Source of the DNA: Plenodomus lindquistii
Lineage: Eukaryota; Ascomycota; Dothideomycetes; Pleosporales; Leptosphaeriaceae
DNA: 64,000 nucleotides
Assembly: GCA_025504975.1 (NCBI GenBank)
Contig: JANUWI010000001.1
Span: forward strand, 4,340,001-4,404,000
Direction of reading: 5' to 3'
In this document: piece by piece, positions 22,142 through 32,600 of the stretch
Layout: each line of letters opens with the position of its first letter
Position numbering within the stretch: position 1 is the first letter of the stretch
The notes under the pieces: generated by a model
Databases searched by the model: none
Seen by the model: only the letters and a program-made list of their open reading frames with translations
Told to the model about the DNA's origin: nothing
Position numbers and translations under genes: made by a program

Positions 22142-22670
22142 CTCGACGTAGGATGAGGTCGACTCAAGGCGATGATTCCCACCACATCACGTACCCTGCT
22201 TCCTGTAAGATCTTGAGCTGACGGAAGAACGTATGGCCTTGTCTTGCTGCTGATTCGTCATCTGTAAATTGTTAGTGTATGCCTTGGGGTGGAGACTAAA
22301 AGTGTCGGTGCAGGTGGGTAGCCAAGCCCCCCACGCTAGCATGCACTGCCGCCACTACAGCGGATGAACCCTGTCAGTTGTAGCGACCTTCACCACTCAC
22401 GGTCACCAATTGCGGACAAGCCATGAAATCACGCTTAGACAAATTTGTAGAAGTTGGCTCTGGGCTGTTGAGATTGCGTCAAGTCTCTTAAAGTCCACTG
22501 CTGCACAGTCTTGACATACTCTTGCACTGGTGCCGTCTTCCGTCCGTAAGACCCATCAGTCCTCGCTAACAGTGCGCTCACGCATGCTGGTTGTATCTCG
22601 AAAGAACATCCGAAAACGTCCACTCACTTGCATCACATCCCGAGTTCAGTCTACAATTTCATGAAACTTA
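22142..22670. other. Intergenic, with a possible small spliced gene on the minus strand
   Basis: 529 bp between two tandem plus-strand genes. It holds the 3' end of the thioesterase transcript and the promoter of the CaaX gene. The minus strand shows protein-like open segments and splice-like sites (see 22164-22261) that could form a small gene, but I could not build a full model. Confidence 0.4.
22164..22261 (-). other. Putative terminal exon of an unidentified small gene
   Basis: After a good 3' splice site (CTAAC 9 bases before TTTACAG, minus strand) a frame opens that reads DDESAARQGHTFFRQL and ends YVMWWESSP before TGA at 22166-22164. The peptide has low randomness for intergenic DNA. 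A second possible coding piece lies upstream around 22500-22435 (EYVKTVQQWTLRDLTQS). I do not recognise the protein, and the exons between are unresolved. Confidence 0.3.
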
Positions 22671-24272
22671 ATGCGTACGACGTTACGTGGACCTTCTGCC
22701 GCACAAACAGCGATGGCCACGGCTTCAGGTAACACGGGCTCTGGAAACCCTGACATGGCGCTCATCGGAGCGCTATTGGAAGACATCGCGCGTAATCCTT
22801 CTGCCATTACGGCAAGGAAACTTCTCGTCGAGCATTACATTTCCATTGGCTGGCTAGACGCTGCTTTGGACAATACCTTGGAGCTGAGAAAACTGGCTCC
22901 CGGAGATCTGGATGTTATCAAGTCGTTACAACTTCTCGAACGAAAGCCTCAACTCCCAGCTCCCGGAAATGAGAAGAAGTCAGTATCTATATCTTCGATC
23001 CCCGCGATGCAGCAGCGAGAGTGGGATCCCAAAGCAGGCAATTACAAAACAGTCACTCGGGCTAAAGCTTCGAAAGGGTCTGACAAAACATCACTCACAG
23101 CCACCTTCGACCGAGATGTTGCCAGAAGAGACCTGGCTGAAAGCTATGTAGCACTTCAGAAGCAAGCCTCCTTTGTTCTTAATACTCTCCGTCAGCTGCA
23201 AAAGCTGCAAAAGCAGGCTGGCGTAGGCCACTCACCAAATATTCCCAAGATAGAGGCCATCGCAAACGGACGCAAGGCAGCTCCAACATCAAATCATGAT
23301 CCGCCTAAGAGTGCAAGATCTGTGGCGCGTACAGTTCGCGATAATCCAGCCGCAGCCACCGACATTCTGATCACAGATCTGGAGCATGCAATGAACTGGA
23401 TGCGGACTCCCTCTGGCAAGTTCTCCGATGCCGATAACGACAAAATCCGAGACTACCTTGTGAAACGCAGAAAGATGTTGAGCCTTGCACTTCCAGAACA
23501 CATGCGAATACATTGCGATCTGGCTTTGATGCACATGGAGCACGAGCATCTGGGAAGAAATTATGCAAACACAGAGACCATGCTTATGGATGATGTCAAG
23601 GACATTCCCAGAGAGAATTTCTACGTCACGGAGGATAACTATGCCTGGGTATGTAGTCTTGAAGGACCAACCGTATCGAGGGTAGATGTTGACGTGAATC
23701 TCAACAGGACATCTCGGAATTGGTCAACGCAATCAAAGCGAACAGTGGCGTCCTACGTAATCCTCTTAGCAAGGAGATGTTCACACCTCATGACATAAAA
23801 GGCATTCTTATGCACCCTCTTGGAAAGCCACTGGCTGCACTCGCGGTCGAACAGCACGAGATGTCGAAAGGTATTCGCATTGCGACCATTGAAAAGATGG
23901 AAACTCTTGCCAGAATCCTACTGGAAGATCAGTCCAGCGAGACGATACCAAGTCGTATAGCGGTCGACGAATTCCTCGTGTATATCGCAACTCGTACGTA
24001 TGATCCATCATCGAGATATTGGCCGTGTAACTGACCTGCACAAAGTGCCCGAAGTCGAACAAAAAGCTATTGACGGGTTCAAGTGCCCCGCAACGGACTC
24101 ACACACTGGACAATCTTATGACTTTACCATCGGAGAGAGTGTTCGAGACGCCAAAGGTAATCGGGTCTGCTTCCACAAGGCCGGAGACTTCATCAGGCAA
24201 GCTGCAGCGCATCTCAGACAGAATCAAAATGCCGGTGCCCCTCCTACCGACGAGAAATGCATTGTCATGTAA
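22671..24272 (+). CDS. Helical-repeat protein with C-terminal CaaX box
   Basis: Three exons, 22671-23648, 23708-23993 and 24046-24272, give 496 aa. Intron 1 (59 bp, GTATGT...CAG) is in phase 0; intron 2 (52 bp, GTACGT...AACTGAC...AAG) is in phase 1. Translation may instead start at the second ATG (22713). The N-terminal part (~30-90) resembles TPR helices (ARKLLVEHYISIGWLDAALD). A coiled-coil stretch (~155-185, LRQLQKLQKQAG) follows, then a conserved-looking C-terminal module (~230-480) containing MRIHCDLALMHMEHEHLGR, NPLSKEMFTPHDI and CPATDSHTGQSYD. The protein ends Cys-Ile-Val-Met, a farnesylation-type CaaX box, so it is probably membrane-attached after prenylation. The NPLSKEMF segment faintly recalls a U-box, too weak to claim. 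Function unknown. Confidence 0.8.
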
Positions 24273-25073
24273 GATGTACAAAGGAGATTGGTCTTACAAA
24301 TCGGACTTATGGTCACTGTTAACGCTGTGAATGGTGGAGTGTTGAGTCTGCGGAAAATGTCTCAGCCTCGTTCCGGTCCTTCCAGCTAGGCCGGCGGGTG
24401 AATGATTAGGATGCATCAAGTCTGAAGAAGTCTCGATGTGCTAATGCGGAACGGTCTCAGGTGACTGTTTTCAGTTGTACCTACTCGCTCTTCGAAGATA
24501 TTCTCTCATTGCACAGCCACATCAGCAATGGATCACACTTTTCTCCCATTTGATTTCTGTACTTAGCTCGGCCCTAGCTTTGCTGTCTCATGAGAACTCG
24601 CTAACCCTGGCAGATCTGCAATGCAAGTGTTCACCATCGTCACAGCACTAACCCTCTTCGGGAACCGGTCAAGCCGCATGAATATGAGCCACGCCCTGTC
24701 CGCCTCGCATAGCCGCGCAGCCTCAGGCAAACTGCTAGTCGAGTTCTCGAGGTTTTTTCCCGATATGTATCTGGTGACAAGACTATTAACAAAACTTACT
24801 GGCTTCCGGCGGTGACCTTTTCACCTAAATGACCCACTTGCTGAAACAGTCACGACATTGCCTACAATATCAATACAGTCTTCCCGCATAAGACGGACTT
24901 CAGGACTAAATCGGTACACATTAATTATATGAATGCTTCCTTTCTTCTTTGAATGTGATCGCGACGTTCCTACAATTATGTTGTAGCGCTACACCACCAC
25001 CCCGTATCGACGGCGCTTCTCCTTACGGCATGAGAGAACTTCACTGTAAGGAATCCTATGCTTCAGAGCAGCG
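24273..25073. other. Intergenic, no gene recognised
   Basis: About 800 bp between tandem genes: the 3' UTR of the CaaX gene and the promoter of the PARP gene. A 64-codon frame at 24621-24815 begins with a hydrophobic stretch but has no other support. Confidence 0.5.
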
Positions 25074-28000
25074 ATGAATACCCTACTCATGGCACCCAAT
25101 ATGGAGCGAAACCACGACAAACGCTTTCGTTTGTCCTGGAGTAAGAAGACAGTCCCTTTGAAAAGTTCTGCGCTCTTTTCCAAAACCAAACACAGTCAGG
25201 AATGGCACCAAATAATCGAAGCTACAGCCGGAGTGCTTCATCCGTCCGACCCCAACTTCCCATACACATCCTTGCACAGTCACACCGACTCCTATCTTGA
25301 GAAAAAGGGGAAGCTCAGTCAGACTGATATCGATATACGGCTAGCGATTCTAGTAGAAGGCCATGAATCGAAGGATATCGCCATAGCTGCCGTTGCGCAT
25401 GTAATGACTGCAAAGGCTATACGGTCACTCCTCTCGGCTGAGCTGAATGTTGCGCATGGTAGTTACTGGGGTCTGGAGACATGGCTGCAGTGTCTCGTTG
25501 CTGCGAATAACGGCAATCCCGCGTCAGTGACCGACCTGGAAGCGTACTGGGCGAAAATTATGCTACCATATGCGAGCCATGGTGCTTCTGCTGCAAGGTT
25601 GTACCTCCAAGGAGTGTGTGCGGCAATGCGCCAATCTAATGTAACGAACCTCGACATCCTCCCAGATTTCATGATCCTCCTGCGACGAGCATTTACAGAT
25701 TTTGCGACACAGTTAGAAGGGTACCGATTGCGGTGTGATTGGAGTGCCGCCCACGCGGCAACCTCTTGGCTGAACGGGCTGAACGTTGCCGAAAGACCAG
25801 GACAGCCCGAGAGAACAACGAGTCCTGAACGTCTTTTTGACCATTTTTTTCCTGCATGGAGGATATGGGCCTTGTGGAAGCCAGACACCGATCGCCTCGC
25901 ACGCCTCGCTATGTTCGACAATACCCGGCTAGCCTCTATCACGGACGTGCTCAGCCTCGAGGGTCCCGATATCATAATTGGCATGCATTCGACTCTGAAG
26001 GAAGGAATAATCGCTCGTTATGAAGCGGGGAAACCATGGCTTCAATACCGGGGATTGGTGATTGACGTGCCCCAACGTACAAAGAAGTCCCTTCAAGCCA
26101 TTCTCGAGAGAGTTCTGGCGGGTACAGAGACGATATTGAAATGTCTCGTCGACAGGCCAAGCCTTTTGGATCTCTTCACACATCTTGTTGTCGCTCAGCC
26201 CATCACCAATGAAGGCTTGGATCTCTTCGAGGCAACCAGTGGAATACGCGATCCTCATGACGGGAGCATTGACATATCGGTCCGGAATGTATACGCGTAC
26301 CGAGAGCATCTTGATGGCGAACAACTTCTAAGCCTACAACAGCTCATTCGCACGCTCGACGGGTCCAGCGCGAAAGAGCTACGATCTGTAATGATCCAAC
26401 CCTGGCTCATTCGCGGCATCGAAAAGTGTATACAAAGCTGCCAAATTGCAATCAAGGAACACATTGACGACCGTTTGGATTGGATGCCCTTGGCATTGGA
26501 GCTGCATGCATTCTGTGCAGAAGTCCGAGAGTCCCCTCACATTTTTCCCCTCTTAGGAAGCGCGATGGCAGCACAATTAGAATCGTGGATATCGACGGAG
26601 CAGATGGATGCGATGAAGGATATCCTGGAAACCTCGCACAAGCAAGAATCGTCAATTTGTACTACCAATCTCGACGAGGGAGACACTACCATCGAGATTT
26701 ACGCACTGGGTTCAACGCCGCCACATACCCATCTTGAAAAGCTCATTGCCGAATTTTACACGCACCGATGCTTGAAACTAGGCAAGATAGACCCTGATAC
26801 CCAAGGAGCGATGAATCATCTCCTCGGTATCTGGAAGAGCACTGCTGGTCCTGTGATAGATAATGACAGGCGATTGTTGGCTATAACAGTCTCAAGATTA
26901 CTCGACAACAACGTACGACTACGCAACGAATGTCTCGGCGAGGTAGCCACTGAAAACAGACTCCTGCGACCGCCGGATTTCATTCATGATCTCCTCGGTA
27001 TCATGCAACAATACGAAGCTAAGCCTGCGGCAGCCACTGTTTCGATGGCCAGACTGCTCGTGGAGAGGCAAGCGTGGACGAAGTGCTGGAAAGATGTCCT
27101 CTTCATATGGCTCGCTTGCGGTGACAAGGCTAAAGCTTCCGGTGGTGTAGGATTTCTGGAATATACCTTGCAGACGATGAGAGCTGCAGAGTGGCTAGCC
27201 TTCATGCGAGTGCTAGAAACTTTGTTCAGCAACAAGTCAGAGTCAACAGGCTCGACCGTCCCGGAAATACTACAGCCGGGTTTACGTGCTTGGAAGTCGA
27301 GAGTATCGAATCATCTCACTACTTTGACAAGACTTGAGGATCAGTTTTCCGATGGCGGTGTGGATGAACGTGTGCGATACATCCTGGGTTGCGGCGAAGA
27401 GGCGTCAAGGGACCTTTTCATCAGTATACTCGAGTGTCTCGACGAATCACAGGGACAGTCTATCGAATCCGTTACGCTTCTAGCCGTGAAGAAGCTGTCT
27501 GCCGATTCTAAAAACGAGAGACAGGTGGAGGACTGCATTCGGTGCGTAAAGGGTGCCACAATCAAAGAGGAAGAGCTTTACAAACAGGTCTGGTCTATTT
27601 GCTGTGGCAACTCTTGGACACCAGAACATATCAGCTTTTCGCAGAAGGCGGGAGAAACTGCAAAGACAACCAAATCAGCTACCATACGAGAACAGGATCT
27701 TCCTCACACAGTGCGCGATGTCATGATTGCTGGATATCTAGCAGATACTGACATAAAACTCGCCACCAGGTTTGCCATTATGAGCATCGCCGTGCTCTTC
27801 GACATCAATATCCACAAGACCGTCATACCAGTCGAGAAAATAAAACAAGCAGCAGCATTCTGGAGTAAACGTGAAGACGAAATACTGCAAGAGGCAGCGC
27901 GTCTCGATGGTCTCATCAAAAAACTCACCCAGATCGATCCTCAAGGCACAAAACTGCTTCTCGAAGAATACAACATCCCCAACTTCAATCCACTAGACAA

Positions 28001-29267
28001 TGAACTATCCTCTCTCCCACCAGACATCCTCGACGTGGTCGAGAAACTCTCCGACAACAAGGTTGAAATCAGTTTTCCCTTGACCAGCCTATCAAAAGCC
28101 CACCGTCAGGCAATGGGCATACCAAAAGCCGCCACCACAGTAATGATCTCCCTCGAGACAGACTATTACGGCAACGACGAACCCCAGCACTGCACCACGC
28201 GATTCGACTGCTTCGTGTCAAAAGTAGATTACGAAAGACAACCAGCGCCCAACCTATTCCTCTGGCAAATCCTCCGCGTCCTGCGCGCACAGCTCGATGC
28301 TGGCCCGAACCCAGCCACCATTGCAGGTCTGCACGGCGCAGTCACGGCAAGAATACAGGGAATGCGGTATACCTGCGCTGTATGCAATCGGCCGCGAACA
28401 CCAAATGTAACCAAGCTTTTGCGCCCTGGACCCTGCGATCTGCAGTCCTGTCAAGATGTCTGGGATAGCTTACCGATTGACCTACGCATCCCAGAGATAA
28501 GGTACGATCGCTTCGCCGTGGACATTCTGCTTGCGGGGCTGTACGAAGCAGCAAATACATCGCGGCCTGAACTTGTCCCGGGGACAAAATTGGAGTGGTT
28601 CAATATCCAGTCTGTCGCGAATACTCTGCCCTCTTTCTCGGTCCTGAGTGACGCCATGAATCTCGCTGCTATCCTACCAGCCTACCATATAAACGCAGAC
28701 CGCCTCCTCACACAGGCCTGTGGGATTTTCCCAGGTATCCTAGCTTCTGCAGAGGGCGTGTGTAAGATTCCCAATCTCCCGGTGGGAACACACCAGTTTA
28801 TTCTCTCCAGCGAGGATCCAGCACGCGAAACTGCGTTTGCTGCTAGACTGTCAAAGGCTGGGATGAAGACGAGAATTCTGTTTCATGGTACGTCCATGGA
28901 TCGCCTTCCAGGCATCTTGTCTCGCGGCTTGCGTATTTGCTCGGGCACTTCGCTCCAGCGTGTCGGCGCCGCACATGGAAAGGGCATCTACCTTGCTGAG
29001 GGAATTTCGACGGCGTTTTCGTACGCCCCTACGTATCTCAGTTGGCATAATAGCGGGCTTGCGAATATGCGGTTGGTGCTTGGGTGTGAGGTTGCGGGGA
29101 TGGGGCAACCAATCGCAAAGTCGGGGGTGCATGTTATTACCGATGAGCAGAGTGTAATGGTTCGCTATGTTTTCTTGTTTCGGAATGATGCAACGGTTCC
29201 GTTTGCGAGGAATATTGTGCCGGCGATGCAGAGTGGGATTAGGGCGCTGAGTGACGGTACTATTTGA
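25074..29267 (+). CDS. Large PARP-family (mono-ADP-ribosyltransferase-like) protein
   Basis: A single exon encoding 1397 aa. The C-terminal ~130 residues are a PARP catalytic domain. RILFHGTSMDRLPGILSRGL carries the NAD-binding His (H1271), GKGIYLAE the Tyr (Y1306), and the last strands read VITDEQSVMVRYVFLF. The position of the polymerase glutamate holds no Glu, and the layout is closest to the PARP6/8/16 group, so mono- rather than poly-ADP-ribosylation is expected. Before it lies a cysteine knuckle, C1101-x2-C1104-x16-C1121-x4-C1126, a possible zinc site. The first ~1000 residues are helical with no domain I recognise, and the ubiquitin-conjugating domain found in some fungal PARPs was not seen. 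Complete lack of introns over 4.2 kb contrasts with most neighbours. Substrate and location are unknown. Confidence 0.8.
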   Translation: MNTLLMAPNMERNHDKRFRLSWSKKTVPLKSSALFSKTKHSQEWHQIIEATAGVLHPSDPNFPYTSLHSHTDSYLEKKGKLSQTDIDIRLAILVEGHESKDIAIAAVAHVMTAKAIRSLLSAELNVAHGSYWGLETWLQCLVAANNGNPASVTDLEAYWAKIMLPYASHGASAARLYLQGVCAAMRQSNVTNLDILPDFMILLRRAFTDFATQLEGYRLRCDWSAAHAATSWLNGLNVAERPGQPERTTSPERLFDHFFPAWRIWALWKPDTDRLARLAMFDNTRLASITDVLSLEGPDIIIGMHSTLKEGIIARYEAGKPWLQYRGLVIDVPQRTKKSLQAILERVLAGTETILKCLVDRPSLLDLFTHLVVAQPITNEGLDLFEATSGIRDPHDGSIDISVRNVYAYREHLDGEQLLSLQQLIRTLDGSSAKELRSVMIQPWLIRGIEKCIQSCQIAIKEHIDDRLDWMPLALELHAFCAEVRESPHIFPLLGSAMAAQLESWISTEQMDAMKDILETSHKQESSICTTNLDEGDTTIEIYALGSTPPHTHLEKLIAEFYTHRCLKLGKIDPDTQGAMNHLLGIWKSTAGPVIDNDRRLLAITVSRLLDNNVRLRNECLGEVATENRLLRPPDFIHDLLGIMQQYEAKPAAATVSMARLLVERQAWTKCWKDVLFIWLACGDKAKASGGVGFLEYTLQTMRAAEWLAFMRVLETLFSNKSESTGSTVPEILQPGLRAWKSRVSNHLTTLTRLEDQFSDGGVDERVRYILGCGEEASRDLFISILECLDESQGQSIESVTLLAVKKLSADSKNERQVEDCIRCVKGATIKEEELYKQVWSICCGNSWTPEHISFSQKAGETAKTTKSATIREQDLPHTVRDVMIAGYLADTDIKLATRFAIMSIAVLFDINIHKTVIPVEKIKQAAAFWSKREDEILQEAARLDGLIKKLTQIDPQGTKLLLEEYNIPNFNPLDNELSSLPPDILDVVEKLSDNKVEISFPLTSLSKAHRQAMGIPKAATTVMISLETDYYGNDEPQHCTTRFDCFVSKVDYERQPAPNLFLWQILRVLRAQLDAGPNPATIAGLHGAVTARIQGMRYTCAVCNRPRTPNVTKLLRPGPCDLQSCQDVWDSLPIDLRIPEIRYDRFAVDILLAGLYEAANTSRPELVPGTKLEWFNIQSVANTLPSFSVLSDAMNLAAILPAYHINADRLLTQACGIFPGILASAEGVCKIPNLPVGTHQFILSSEDPARETAFAARLSKAGMKTRILFHGTSMDRLPGILSRGLRICSGTSLQRVGAAHGKGIYLAEGISTAFSYAPTYLSWHNSGLANMRLVLGCEVAGMGQPIAKSGVHVITDEQSVMVRYVFLFRNDATVPFARNIVPAMQSGIRALSDGTI

Positions 29268-29676
29268 GCGGGGGGAGCGAAGCAGACGGAGATCTTCATG
29301 TATGGAGTAGGTGTATTAGATTGTCCTTCCTGTAACTCCTGCATCTCTATGCACGCCTAGGCCTGGGTGTGTATCAAATCGTTGATCTAGCAAGTCACCA
29401 CTCGTCTGGCTTGTTATGTATGTCATTTTGGTTGACATAGGTTGAGAACATAGTGATGAGACTCTGCGGGTAGTCGACAGAACATGTTGTGTTACAAGAA
29501 ATCACAAACTGTTCCGCACTCATTCCCGTCTACAGAGTGACTCGGGAGAAGAGTCACGGAACTATCAAACATAAGCCTTGCAGGGCATCTATGCCAACCA
29601 AGCCGTGACGTATATTCAAACGCCTTGTTCTTACATGCACCTCCCATGCTCTCTTTACTGCATGATATCATGACTC
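29268..29676. other. Convergent 3' intergenic region
   Basis: 409 bp between the convergent stops of the PARP-like gene and SEC16, probably the two 3' UTRs. Nothing else seen. Confidence 0.55.
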
Positions 29677-32600
29677 CTACGACCCCTGCGCCATGACATC
29701 CACATACCTTCCGCCCTTCTTCTTCTTCGCCCCTGGCCCCTTCCTTGCCTGTGGGGCACCCAGCAAGTCATCAATGCTACTTGCATTACTCATGCTGGTA
29801 CCTGGTCGAGAAGGCGGACCAGAGGCAGCTCCAAATGATGGCCGTGCTAGCATGGGCGGCTTAGGCGGTCCCTCAGCATCTGATCCAGCATCTGGTACAC
29901 CTGGCGTTGACGCTCTTGATCCAGGGAGCACCATGGGCGGCGGCATAGACGAGCTACGTTGAACGCCAGGATTGGAGGTCGGTGGTCGCAAGGGGCCACT
30001 CGGTGGACCCATTGGCGGCGCTGCACCGCCTGATGCGCTGCGGGGTCCAGAAGGACCGCCGCGTGGTGGAGGTGGTGTACCAGCTGGTTTGCTGGTCTCT
30101 GTAGCGCCGCCCTTTTTGTTGACCCACTTTTTGAGCTCGGGGTCGTAGACGAAGCTGTTCTCCTCTCCAAGCTTGGCTTTGATGGGACCAGGTGCTGCGG
30201 CGGGATCTTTCTTGAACCAGCCACCAAACCAGCCGGCTTTCTTTCCACCACCATCCTTGTCACGCTGTGCGTCTGCTTCGGCAGCCTTGCGGAAGGCTTC
30301 GTCGGCTTTCTTGTCTGCCTCGGATTTGCCACCGCTAATCTTCAGTGCTGAAGCGCGTTTTGCGAGATCGTCATCATCATCGTCGTTGTCCATGAACGAC
30401 TTCTTCTTCGACAGTGATTGCTCTTGCTGGTCGTCCTCATCCGGGTTATAAGGTTGATAGGACGGAGCCTCAAAAGTACTCGATGGTGGCTCGTATCCAC
30501 CATATGATTGTCCTTCTGTAGGGGGCGCGGGGTCATCAAAACTTGCTGCAGGTTGGAGGAAGCTCAACGCAGGGGTCGAAGCCGACTCTCCCACCGGTGG
30601 GCTGGGCATATAAGGACTGCCATATGAAGCTTGAGCGACATTTTGCTCAGTTCGCAGAGGGGAGTATGATTGTGTCTTTGCTAGCATGCGTGGCGGGCTC
30701 AGCTGGTTCTGGGTAGGACTATATGGACCAAGACCTGGCGTCGAAGGCATGTAACCTTCGGATACAGCACGCATGCCCGTGCCATCTGTAGAGTCAAGAG
30801 AAGGCCGGCCTCCAGGTTCGTAGCGAGATCGCTGCTGCTCGGAAGATGTCCTTGGCGAGTAGATATTAGATGGTGCGTACTTGGAGTTTCCAGGTGTGGG
30901 CTGCGCAGGCACGGCAAAGCCAGCGTATGCACCGTAAAGATCTGCGTTCGATCGAGGGGAAGTTAGTCCTGGACTGTCACCGGCGATCTTAGCGAATGGC
31001 CCAGCTTCTCCGGCCCCCTGGTCGTTCGTTGCAGCGTCCTCTGCGTCGCCAGCGATGAAGCTGTTGAACTTCGACAGTAGCGAGCTGCCGACCTTGTCCA
31101 TACTAGGCTTCGAGATCCACGATGAGGATCCATCTTTGGGAGACTGTGAGAGGCGTTTGCTGAGGTCATCGAGACTAGCGATGAAGCTTGCACTATAATA
31201 TGGCGAGATCCTGGTTGTAGCTTTCATTGCTGCTGCAATAGCATCACAGTACGACTGTGCTTCTGTCCGGTACCCGTATTCGGCTAGCTGATATGCATGT
31301 GCCAGCTTGTAGTTCTGCAGATGTGGCAGGATATGTGTTCCTCCAGGCAGTGACAAAGACATGGCAAACTCGAAGACTTCGGTGAGCAGTATGGGTTCCA
31401 GGTCGATACCGAGTTCTAGAGGGTTTTTGCGATGATCAGCACTGATCAAGACCAGATCAGCCTGGGCGTCATCAACACCGCTGATGTTGAGTACCGAACG
31501 GGCGAAGAGGAAGCAGGTGTGTGCAGCTTCGATACGGTTGTAATGTGCTAGGAGCCTTCCTAGAGATAGTAGTGCTGCTGCATCGCCCTCGCTGCGATTG
31601 TTCATGATCAACGCGACCGTTTGGCGCCACTTGTCCAATCCTTGCAGTGCGTTCTGCGTGGCTCCGGCTCCGTCCGCGCTGACCATCTGGAAACCTGCAC
31701 GAGCCGAGGCAGGGACCAGCTCGTCAATACAGTCCTCGTGGTTTCCTGCAAAGACTTCGTACAGAACAGCCAGCGCTTGGTTGCTCTGTCCGACCTTCTT
31801 CACTTCCTTGCGTACAAACTCTTGCACAACCTGCTTCCAGATGTCCTTGCTCAAAGTAGACGACAATAGCATAGCATGTCCCCACAGCCGCTGGTCAACT
31901 GCATGCCAAACCGCCTTCTCTCGATCGCCCTTGATCAGCATGTTTTGCAGGTCCTCAATAGCTCTAGGGTCGGTTGGCTCTGCCTGGAGGTTGGCTGTGT
32001 TTGATCTGGAGCGTCCGACAATGTCTGCTGCGGTGGAGTATGATGGTTCAGCGTCCGTAGCGTTGGGGTCCTCTGGTGCAAGAAGCTTCTTGACCGTAGT
32101 CTCCGCAGCAGCCCCCTCTAACCGGCCATCGTGCTCGACAAGAGTAGAAAGCACCTTCCACAGAAGTGCTCGGTCTTCCAGACGCTTGATCTCATCCTGC
32201 GTTGAGGAGTGCTCAAGTGTAGGCTCTTTGAGCTGCATCTCCAAAGCCTCGATTCTGCGTCCAAGCCAGACCAAGACTTCCTTCTTCTTACTCTTGGACT
32301 TGAGCGGTCCCGGAAACTTGGCGATGTCCTCTTGCAATGGGAACAGATCCTTGACACTGTGTAGTTGAATCTCTCCAGGGCTACATTTCATCATTGGTGC
32401 TGATGCACCACCACCGTACCTGGGAATTTGCTTAGGGAAACTTGTCACGACAGTGCCACCTAAACCCCACGTGAAGACTGGATAGCCTTTCCATCTCTGG
32501 AGAGGATCGCTAGCACGCTCATCTTCAGGAACGATGCAATCGTAGTTCAGGGACGCTTGTCGACGATGGGGGATATGATTTGCTGTCCCAGATGCCAAAG

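Noticed and set aside
24621..24815. 64-codon frame with a hydrophobic start, possible small secreted protein
   Set aside because: The rest of the frame has no cysteines or pattern, and no promoter or splice features support it.
31598..32368. 256-codon open frame on the plus strand
   Set aside because: Fully antisense to the conserved central domain of SEC16; a shadow of its codon usage.
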